This document shows, piece by piece, positions 34,913-41,573 of a stretch of DNA of 64,000 bases. The DNA is taken from the NCBI RefSeq assembly GCF_000718165.1, contig NZ_JOEY01000006.1:124001-188000 (forward strand), written 5' to 3'. The notes under the pieces were generated by a model that saw only the letters and a list, made by a program, of their open reading frames with translations, did not search any database and was not told the DNA's origin. This stretch comes from Streptomyces fulvoviolaceus. Lineage in GTDB: Bacteria > Actinomycetota > Actinomycetes > Streptomycetales > Streptomycetaceae. Made by a program: the position numbers and the translations under genes. The number at the start of each line of letters is the position of its first letter. Positions within the stretch are counted from its first letter, which is position 1.

Positions 34913-35985
34913 TTGACGGTGTTTCCCCAGAGCTCGGGGTCGTCGACGTTCTCCTTGGTGACCAGGGGCGCGGGCAGCTGGTCCTCCAGGATGCCGCTGG
35001 AGAGCTTGACGATCGTCGAGTCGTGGTCGGTCGGCCCCGGCTCGAACGTCTTCCCCTGCATCGCGGCCTTGATGTAGTACATGCCGTACTTGGCGTACAG
35101 GTCGGCGGGCTGGGAGACGGTGGCGTCGATCTCGCCCTTGCGGATGGCGTCGTACTCCTGCGGGATGCCGTCGTTGGAGACGATCGTGATGTGGCCCGCC
35201 GCGCCGGCCTTCTTCAGCATCCCCTTCGACTTGAGGGTCTGCAGGGTCGGCGCGAGGTAGACGCCGCCGGCCTGCATGTAGATGCCCTTGATGTCGGGGT
35301 TGGCGTTGAGCAGGGTGTCCAGCTTGGAGGCGGCGGTGTCGGACTCCCACTTGGCGGGGATCTCCAGCACCTTCAGCTTCGGGAAGTTCTTCTTCACGCA
35401 GGCGCGGAACGCCTCGGAGCGGTCGCGGCCGTTGACCGAGGCGAGGTCGCCCATGATCTGCACGACCTTGCCGGACGGTATCTGCTTGCCGAGGTACTGA
35501 CAGGCCTTCTCTCCGTACGACACGTTGTTCGCCCGGACCACCATGGCGACCTTGCCCTTGTCGGGCGCCACGTCGACCGCGACGACCGGCACGCCCTTGC
35601 GTTCGGCCTGGTCGAGGCCGGCCTCGATGGCGGCGCTGTCGAGAGGGGCGACGACCAGGCCCTTCACCCCCAGGTTGAGCTCGTTGTTGATGTCGGTGAT
35701 CTGCTGCGAGGGGTCGCTGTTGGAGTTGACCGTCTTCAGCGCGTCGACGCCCTCGGACTTCGCCATCTTCGGCACGTAGTCGTTGTACGACTGCCAGAAC
35801 GGCGAGGTCAGCAGCGGCAGGATCACGCCGACCTTGCCGGTCCCGTCGCCTCCTTCGCCGCCGCTGGACCCTGCCGTGTCCTTGGTGCTTCCGCACGCTG
35901 CGAGCACGAGTGCGGCACCTACGGCCGTGACCACCGTGCCGACGCTCTGAATCCTGTTCCGCTTCCCCACTGTCCTGCCGGGCAT
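34909..35985 (-). CDS. Sugar ABC transporter substrate-binding lipoprotein (RbsB type)
   Basis: A 358-residue lipoprotein with lipobox LVLAAC (Cys31) and a Gly/Ser/Asp linker before a periplasmic-binding type I fold. Motifs such as VGVILPLLTSPFWQSYNDY, LNLGVKGLVVAPLDSAAIEAG, VPVVAVDVAPDKG, QIMGDLASVNGRDRSEAF and HITIVSNDGIPQEY are the family's sugar-binding strands. It is the first gene of the eight-gene operon with GAGGAG upstream of the ATG. Operator-like sequences for the divergent GntR regulator lie 45-140 bp upstream. Fucose as ligand is inferred from the enzymes that follow. Confidence 0.92.
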   Translation of the reverse strand: MPGRTVGKRNRIQSVGTVVTAVGAALVLAACGSTKDTAGSSGGEGGDGTGKVGVILPLLTSPFWQSYNDYVPKMAKSEGVDALKTVNSNSDPSQQITDINNELNLGVKGLVVAPLDSAAIEAGLDQAERKGVPVVAVDVAPDKGKVAMVVRANNVSYGEKACQYLGKQIPSGKVVQIMGDLASVNGRDRSEAFRACVKKNFPKLKVLEIPAKWESDTAASKLDTLLNANPDIKGIYMQAGGVYLAPTLQTLKSKGMLKKAGAAGHITIVSNDGIPQEYDAIRKGEIDATVSQPADLYAKYGMYYIKAAMQGKTFEPGPTDHDSTIVKLSSGILEDQLPAPLVTKENVDDPELWGNTVK

Positions 35986-36029
35986 CTGGCGGCTCCTCGT
36001 TGAGCGGTGTTCGAGCAGATGACGGCATA

Positions 36030-36123
36030 CTTATCAGACCACTCGGCCGGAAGAACACCCTCCGACGGCAGTTTTTCACGAGTTCTGGCCATAGTGGTCC
36101 GACCACCTCGGTGGTTAGACTGC
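36030..36123. promoter_or_regulatory. GntR/FadR-type operator cluster between fucose operon and its regulator
   Basis: A perfect 13-bp palindrome GTGGTCCGACCAC at 36094-36106, plus two imperfect copies: 36030-36042 (CTTATCAGACCAC, next to the transporter operon) and 36111-36123 (GTGGTTAGACTGC, 17 bp from the perfect copy). GTGGTC-N-GACCAC fits the TGGT-N-ACCA style of FadR-subfamily GntR sites. The region is otherwise A/T-richer, as for promoters. Confidence 0.65.
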
Positions 36124-36150
36124 GGCGCACCTGGTGAGTGGAGGAGTGGC

Positions 36151-36852
36151 GTGGACGAGACAGCCCCGCAGAAGGGCACCGTGACGCAGCGCGCCATCGA
36201 GCAGATCAAGGCCATGATCGGCGAGGGGCGGCTGGAGCCGGGGCAGCGGCTGCCCACCGAGCGCGATCTGGCGGTTCAGCTGGGCATCTCCCGCAGTTCC
36301 ATGCGCGAGGCGATCCGCGCGCTCACGGTGCTGGGTGTGCTGGAGGCCCGGCACGGTTCCGGGATCTATGTGACCCAGCTGGAGGCCGGGGACCTCCTGG
36401 AGACCTTCGGTGTGGTGGCGGACCTGTCCCGCGGTCCCCGCCTGGTCGAGCTGCTGGAGGTGCGCCGCATCCTGGAGTCGACGGCGACCGCGCTGGCCGC
36501 GGCCCGGATCAGCCCGGAGCAGCTCGCCGAGGTGGAGAAGCATCTGCAGGCGATGAACGCCACCGACGACCCCGAGGAGATCATCGCCCACGACCTGGCG
36601 TTCCACCGCGAGATCGCCACGGCCGCCGGCAACGAGACCATGGCCGCGATCCTCGACGGCCTGTCCTCCCGCACCTTCCGCGCCCGCGTCTGGCGCGGCT
36701 ACGAGGAGGAGGGCGCCTTCGACCGCACCCGCCGGGAGCACGCGGCCATTCACCGCGCCCTGGTCGCCCGCGACCCGGAGGCGGCGAGGGCGGCGGCCGC
36801 TGCCCACGTGGGCGAGGTGGAGGAGTGGCTGCGGGCGCAACTCAGCGGGTAG
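36151..36852 (+). CDS. FadR-subfamily GntR regulator of the fucose operon
   Basis: A 233-residue repressor. The N-terminal wHTH (about 10-75) includes LEPGQRLPTERDLAVQLGIS and recognition helix SRSSMREAIRALTVLGVLEA, followed by the wing GSGIYV. The C-terminal FCD all-helical domain binds a small carboxylate or sugar acid with metal ligands, e.g. AHDLAFHREIATAAGNE. GTG 36151 with GGAGGAG upstream is preferred to the longer in-frame ATG at 36007, which would cross the operators. It is divergent from the fucose transport operon and most likely responds to a pathway intermediate such as L-fuconate or its 2-keto-3-deoxy product. Confidence 0.88.
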   Translation: MDETAPQKGTVTQRAIEQIKAMIGEGRLEPGQRLPTERDLAVQLGISRSSMREAIRALTVLGVLEARHGSGIYVTQLEAGDLLETFGVVADLSRGPRLVELLEVRRILESTATALAAARISPEQLAEVEKHLQAMNATDDPEEIIAHDLAFHREIATAAGNETMAAILDGLSSRTFRARVWRGYEEEGAFDRTRREHAAIHRALVARDPEAARAAAAAHVGEVEEWLRAQLSG

Positions 36853-36892
36853 CTCCGCTGGTTGTGCCGTCGTTTCGCTGCGGCGCCGTCGT

Positions 36893-36920
36893 GGCTGGTC
36901 GCGCAGTTCCCCGCGCCCCT
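36893..36920. repeat. Dispersed Streptomyces intergenic repeat, copy 1
   Basis: A 28-bp sequence beginning GGCTGGTCGCGCAGTTCC and ending CGCGCCCCT, identical to 58478-58505 in this window. Its end overlaps the stop codon of the leftward winged-helix gene. I recall very similar elements in intergenic regions of many Streptomyces genomes. No hairpin partner for its 9-base CGCGCCCCT end was noticed at this copy, unlike the second. Confidence 0.75.
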
Positions 36921-38055
36921 AGGTTGGTCCGGGGAGCGTCCGTACCTCCGAGCCCGGCATCTTGGCCCACCAGTGGCCGTAGCGGCTGTAGACCTGCGGA
37001 TCGCGGTCCGCCAGCAGGGACACCAGGGAGCGGGCTTCCTCCGCGAGGCCCTCCCACGTCTCGGCCGAAAGCTCGTGGAAGGCCGTCGCCTCGACGCCCG
37101 CTTCGACCGGGCGCCAGACCCCGGCCACCCGTCCGTCGACCAGGAGCGTCGGCAGTACGTCGCCGTTGACGCGGGTCACCAGCTTCCGGTAATCCGGCGG
37201 AATCACGCGACTGCGGTCGGCGTACGCCAGGAGGACGCTGTCCCACATCGCCATCAGCCGGGGCGGAGCCGGAGTGTCCGCGGGCGGGCGTGGGGCGCCG
37301 TGGATGTCGAACAGCACGGTGCCGTCGGGCCCGCCCAGCTGCTCCACGGCGTCGCCGAGCGCGTGCAACGCCGCACGGACCCGCGCCCGCTGCACCGTGG
37401 CGAACTGCGCCGCGTCCGCCACCGACGCCGGCCCGAAAGCCTCCAGGTACCGCAGGACGAGAGCTTGCAACGCCTCGTCGGGCTCACCGGGGAACCGTCC
37501 CTCCGGCGCCGCGACGTACGACGGCGAGGTACCGAACGACCACGGCCCACCGGTCGGCACGTGCACCAACGGTGTGTAGGAACGCAGCCCCCACCACGCC
37601 CCGTCCTTCTTCTCCTCGCCCACCCGCTCCGCGAGCCACGCCGTCATGTCGGCGTTGGACCGCGGCCGACCGGCGAACTCCAGCAGCCCGGGCTCCAGTT
37701 CGGCGGCGTCCGCCGGAGTGAGGCCTGCGGCGGCGAAGCGGGAACCGAGCCTGGAGGCGTACAGCGTCGGCCGCATCGCCTCCCGGACCATCCGGTAGTC
37801 CTCGGCGTGGACGGCGTGCAAGGTGATCCGCAGCAGGGTCGCCTTGACGAGCGTGCCGTCGGTGAAGGCGGCGTCCAGCTCGGCCGGGGTGAAGCCGGTG
37901 AGCCGATTCCAGAGCGCGAGGTACGGCGAAGCGGGCTGCTGCGCCTGCAGCGCGACGACGCGCCGCACGGCATCGGCGGCCGTCAGCGGCTCCCTCCGCA
38001 GCAGCAGCTGACGGGCGAGGGTGGCGCGGTTGAGTTCGCGGGCGGTGATCTCCAC
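36919..38055 (-). CDS. AlkZ-like winged-helix DNA-binding protein (HTH_42)
   Basis: A 378-residue protein of the HTH_42/COG3214 family, whose founding enzyme AlkZ unhooks azinomycin crosslinks. The tandem winged-helix core begins VEITARELNRATLARQLLL, and the catalytic Q-x-Q motif is in VVALQAQQPASPYLALWNRL (QAQ). Further conserved segments: KATLLRITLHAVHAEDY, GWWGLRSY-like AWWGLRSYTPLVHVP, and MWDSVLLAYADRSRVIPPDYRKLV. It could be a DNA glycosylase or just a DNA-binding protein; no secondary metabolite cluster adjoins. The GTG at 38055 is the family start. Its 3' end overlaps the dispersed repeat. Confidence 0.8.
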   Translation of the reverse strand: MEITARELNRATLARQLLLRREPLTAADAVRRVVALQAQQPASPYLALWNRLTGFTPAELDAAFTDGTLVKATLLRITLHAVHAEDYRMVREAMRPTLYASRLGSRFAAAGLTPADAAELEPGLLEFAGRPRSNADMTAWLAERVGEEKKDGAWWGLRSYTPLVHVPTGGPWSFGTSPSYVAAPEGRFPGEPDEALQALVLRYLEAFGPASVADAAQFATVQRARVRAALHALGDAVEQLGGPDGTVLFDIHGAPRPPADTPAPPRLMAMWDSVLLAYADRSRVIPPDYRKLVTRVNGDVLPTLLVDGRVAGVWRPVEAGVEATAFHELSAETWEGLAEEARSLVSLLADRDPQVYSRYGHWWAKMPGSEVRTLPGPT

Positions 38056-38117
38056 CGGCGGGATTGTGCCGTGGGCGCCCCCTGTCCGTCCACATCCGCC
38101 CGGGACACAATGGAGGT

Positions 38118-39143
38118 ATGCGGTTGCGGGGCGCGGCCTGTGCCGCCGCCGGGATGTCGCTGGTCGTCGCGATCGGCTGCACCGGTGGCGAGGACGAACC
38201 TGCGCGCGGTGACTCGCCGGCCTCCACGCGGGCCACGAGCAGGAGTCCCAGCCCGACACCGACCCGGACCCCGGCCAACCCGGTCTCGATCCCGGGCCTC
38301 ATCGAGAAGAAGCACACGGGCTCCGGGCTACGGCTCGGCACCGTGCTCGCCCGGACCGCCGCCTACACCAGCTACCAGGTGACGTACGAGGCGAACGGGC
38401 TGACGATCTCGGGCCTCATGAACATCCCCCGGGGCAAGGGCCCGTTCCCGGCGCTGGTGCTGGCGCACGGCTACATCGACCCGGCCGTCTACACCACCGG
38501 CCGCGGCCTCAACCGCGAGCAGGACCTCCTCGCCCGCAACGGCTACGTCGTCCTGCACACCGACTACCGCAACCACGCCCGCTCGGACAAGGACCCCGAC
38601 AACAACGTCAACCTCCGCCTCGGCTACACCGAGGACGTCATCGGAGCGGCGATGGCTCTACAGTCGTCCGGGCGCCCGGAGATCGACGGCGACCGCCTCG
38701 GACTGCTGGGCCGGTCGATGGGCGGGGGTGTCGTCTACAACACGCTGGTGGTGGCCCCGGGCCTGTTCGACGCCGCCGTCGCCTTCGCACCGGTCAGCTC
38801 GCGCCCGGAGGAGAACATCGACCACTTCCAGCGACCCGACGGCGACCCGATCGTCGACCGGATCGAGGCCGAGCACGGGACGCCCGAGGAGAACCCCGAG
38901 TTCTGGCGCGAGGCCTCCCCCATCACCTACGTGAACCGGGTGACGGAGCCCCTGCTGATCCACCACGGCACCGCCGACGACACCTGCCCCATCGCCTGGA
39001 CACGGCAGACCGTGGCCGCCTTCGAGAAGGCGGGCAAGGACGTCGAGCTGCGCACGTACCGGGGCGAGGGCCACACCTTCTATCCGCAGTGGCCGCGCTC
39101 GATGGACGTCACCATGGACTTCTTCGAGGAGCACCTGCGCTGA
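38118..39143 (+). CDS. Secreted lipoprotein alpha/beta hydrolase (prolyl oligopeptidase-like)
   Basis: A 341-residue lipoprotein: signal RLRGAACAAAGMSLVVAIGC with lipobox Cys at about residue 21, and a Ser/Thr/Pro linker (SPSPTPTRTP). The hydrolase domain has the oxyanion region LVLAHGYIDPA, nucleophile elbow GLLGRSMGGG (Ser), acid in IHHGTADDTCP (Asp) and catalytic His in GEGHTFYPQW. The fold is that of dipeptidyl peptidases/cutinase-like acyl esterases. The ATG at 38118 has GGAGG immediately upstream. Likely substrate: extracellular ester or peptide, unknown. Divergent from the AlkZ-like gene. Confidence 0.86.
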   Translation: MRLRGAACAAAGMSLVVAIGCTGGEDEPARGDSPASTRATSRSPSPTPTRTPANPVSIPGLIEKKHTGSGLRLGTVLARTAAYTSYQVTYEANGLTISGLMNIPRGKGPFPALVLAHGYIDPAVYTTGRGLNREQDLLARNGYVVLHTDYRNHARSDKDPDNNVNLRLGYTEDVIGAAMALQSSGRPEIDGDRLGLLGRSMGGGVVYNTLVVAPGLFDAAVAFAPVSSRPEENIDHFQRPDGDPIVDRIEAEHGTPEENPEFWREASPITYVNRVTEPLLIHHGTADDTCPIAWTRQTVAAFEKAGKDVELRTYRGEGHTFYPQWPRSMDVTMDFFEEHLR

Positions 39144-39164
39144 AGTCCCGCCTAGTCTGCGTGC

Positions 39165-39962
39165 ATGAATGCGGAGGTGGGGGCACGCGAGCTGTACGAG
39201 AGCCTGGCCGAGGGGGACAGGGCCTACGCGTCCTGGCTCGACCGGGCCCGTGGAGGTTATCCGGATCGGCTGGCCGCCGCTGCCGAGTACCGGCCCTGGT
39301 GGACGGCTCCCGACGGCCAGGCCCTCCTGTGGGAGCTGTACGCCCTCAGCCGGGTCGGTGACCTGCTGCTGCTCTCGGAGCGCGACTGCCTGGACCTGTT
39401 CGTCCCGCTCGGCATGACACCGTTCAGGGGCGGCGACTTCGACCCGTTCCTCCATGAGATCGTCGAGGTCGAGCAGGCCGCCGATCCCCACGCCCCGATC
39501 GAGATCACCGAGGTCGTCCGGCCCGGTCTGATGCTGGGCCAACTGCTGTTCAACCGTGCCGGTGTCAGGGTCCGCGCCGGTGTCGAGCACGCCCAGCGCG
39601 GTGTCGCCGATCGCTCGCCGCTGTACTGGACGTTCCGGCGCCCGCACCGGCCGACGGTCGATCTGTCGCACGGCTGGGGGCACAACTCGCAGTGGCGCAC
39701 CGACTTCCGCCTCGACTACCGGACACCGGCCGGCGATCGGCTCAACGCGGCGGAGAACGGCGCGATCGACGGCGACCCCGGCCTCGACCCGGACCACCCC
39801 TCCCATCTCAGCCCGCAGGAGCGGCTCCTGACACCCGGCGAGCGGCGCGAACTGCTGCGCCACCGCTGTCTCCTGCGGGTTCCGCGGGCCGCGGACGCGT
39901 TGGCGGGCTCACCGGGCTGGGAGCGGGACCTCATGCCCTTCGGCTGGCGCCTGCCGCAGTAG
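39165..39962 (+). CDS. Conserved hypothetical protein
   Basis: A 265-residue cytosolic protein without recognised catalytic motifs. It contains MTPFRGGDFDPFLHEIVEVEQ and a His-rich conserved-looking part HGWGHNSQWRTDFRLDYRTP. The ATG has no strong ribosome site and begins 21 bp after the hydrolase stop, so the two may be cotranscribed. Its strong convergent terminator separates it from the fucosidase. The composition is typical of the chromosome. I cannot name a function. Confidence 0.72.
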   Translation: MNAEVGARELYESLAEGDRAYASWLDRARGGYPDRLAAAAEYRPWWTAPDGQALLWELYALSRVGDLLLLSERDCLDLFVPLGMTPFRGGDFDPFLHEIVEVEQAADPHAPIEITEVVRPGLMLGQLLFNRAGVRVRAGVEHAQRGVADRSPLYWTFRRPHRPTVDLSHGWGHNSQWRTDFRLDYRTPAGDRLNAAENGAIDGDPGLDPDHPSHLSPQERLLTPGERRELLRHRCLLRVPRAADALAGSPGWERDLMPFGWRLPQ

Positions 39963-39967
39963 CCGAA

Positions 39968-40005
39968 GGGTGGTCACCAGGTCGCCGACGTCCTGGTGAC
40001 CACCC
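39968..40005. terminator. Bidirectional stem-loop terminator
   Basis: A perfect 14-bp inverted repeat (GGGTGGTCACCAGG at 39968-39981, complement at 39992-40005) with a 10-nt loop, placed between the convergent hypothetical gene and the alpha-L-fucosidase gene. Confidence 0.85.
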
Positions 40006-40018
40006 GGTCGATCCCCGC

Positions 40019-41560
40019 TCAGACCCGGGACCGGTACAGCTCGAACTTCTTGATCCGTACGGCACTTCGGGCGCCCGTCACCCGCAGCCGCCACCGGCGG
40101 GCACTCACCGGAGCCGACAGCAGCAGGATCCGGCTCGCGCCGATGGTCCCGGCCCCGGCCACCTCCGTCCAGGCCCCGTCGAGCTGCGCCTCCACGACGA
40201 AGCTCTCCACCTGCTGGCCGTACCCGATGTCCTCGGCGAGACGGATGCGGTCCACTTCCCGCTCGCTGCCGAGGTCCACGGTGACGCGGCCCGGCGCCGT
40301 GGTGGTGCGGGCGCCACGCGCCAGGTCCTCCGGCAGCTCACGCTCGATCCGCTCACGGAACTCGCGCAGCCGGACGACATCGGTGCTGTGCAGCAGACCG
40401 TCCGTGTCCGGCGGCACATTGAGCAGCAGCACGGCGTTGCGCCCCACGGATCCGAAGAAGATCTCCGTCAAGTAGTCGACGGACTTGGGCTGTTGGTCGG
40501 CGTGGTAGAACCAGCCGTCGCGGATGGAGACGTCGCACTCGGCGGGCCACCACTGCAGGTAGTCCGTCGCCGGCTGCGCCTTCACCAGCGCGTCGCGGCT
40601 GCCCTCGTCGGGGGTGTCGTAGGACAGCGCCCAGTCGGTGCGGCCGTACTGGTTCTCCTTGACCGGGATGACGCTCCACTCGTCCTCACGCGCGATGCCG
40701 CTCTCGTTGCCGACCCAGCGCAGGTCGGGGCCGGTGACCGCGATGGCCGCGTCCGGGGCGAGGGCGCGCACCAGGGTGTACCAGCTGTCCCAGTCGTAGC
40801 TCTCCACCTTGTCGGGCGGGATGTGCCCCTGGGCGCCGTCGAACCACACCTCGTCGACGGGCCCGTACTCGGTGAGCACCTCGTAGAGCTGGTTGAGCAT
40901 GTGGGCGCCGTAGTCGGTGGCTTCGAGGCTGTACGACTGCTGCGGTGTACGGTCGTCGCCCTCGACGAGGGTGGGGATGGTGCGCGCGGCGCGGGCGCTG
41001 CCGTTGGCGTACACCCCGTGGAGGTACTGGTTCTCGTCGGCGGGCGAGATGTAGACGCCGACCTTGAGGCCGTGGCGGCGCATCGAGTCGGCGAAGGAGC
41101 GCAGGACGTCGCCCTGGCCGTCGCGCCAACTGCTCGACGCGACTGAGTGGTTGGTGTAGCGGGAGGGGTAGAGCACGAAGCCGTCGTGATGCTTGACCGT
41201 GAGGATGGCGAGCCTGAAGCCGCCGTCGCGCAGGGCGCGGGCCCACTGGTCGGTGTCGAGGCCGGCCGGCTGGAACACGTCCGGGTCCTCGTCGCCGGTG
41301 CCCCACTCCAGGCCGGTGAAGGTGTTCACGCCGAAGTGCAGGAACGCGGTCCTCTCAAGGCTCTGCCAGGCGATCTGCCGTGCGGTGGGCCGGACTTGGG
41401 AGGCCTTGCGGACGAGGTCGTCCGCGGTGTCGTCGGGGCTGACGGGGATGCGGTAACGGGGTTCGGCGGGGAGGGGTGCCCCGAGTGCGGAGGCCGAGGG
41501 GAGGCCGGTCGCGACGAACGCGGAGACCGAGGTGACGAAGAGGCGTCTGGAGAGGGACAT
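40019..41560 (-). CDS. Secreted GH29 alpha-L-fucosidase with C-terminal F5/8-type domain
   Basis: A 513-residue exported glycosidase. The signal is SRRLFVTSVSAFVATGLPSA (twin-arginine-like). The GH29 TIM barrel spans about 40-370: LTVKHHDGFVLYPSRYTNH and VGVYISPADEN bind fucose, and the predicted nucleophile is Asp241 in VDEVWFDGAQG. From about 375 a discoidin-like (F5/8, CBM32-type) module follows (TVDLGSEREVDRIRLAEDIG, RWRLRVTGARSAVRIKKFEL). Domain layout is that of alpha-1,3/4-fucosidases (GH29-B). It is 13 bp downstream of the GH20 gene on the same strand, so they are cotranscribed. Confidence 0.92.
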   Translation of the reverse strand: MSLSRRLFVTSVSAFVATGLPSASALGAPLPAEPRYRIPVSPDDTADDLVRKASQVRPTARQIAWQSLERTAFLHFGVNTFTGLEWGTGDEDPDVFQPAGLDTDQWARALRDGGFRLAILTVKHHDGFVLYPSRYTNHSVASSSWRDGQGDVLRSFADSMRRHGLKVGVYISPADENQYLHGVYANGSARAARTIPTLVEGDDRTPQQSYSLEATDYGAHMLNQLYEVLTEYGPVDEVWFDGAQGHIPPDKVESYDWDSWYTLVRALAPDAAIAVTGPDLRWVGNESGIAREDEWSVIPVKENQYGRTDWALSYDTPDEGSRDALVKAQPATDYLQWWPAECDVSIRDGWFYHADQQPKSVDYLTEIFFGSVGRNAVLLLNVPPDTDGLLHSTDVVRLREFRERIERELPEDLARGARTTTAPGRVTVDLGSEREVDRIRLAEDIGYGQQVESFVVEAQLDGAWTEVAGAGTIGASRILLLSAPVSARRWRLRVTGARSAVRIKKFELYRSRV

Positions 41561-41573
41561 GGGAGGGGACTCC

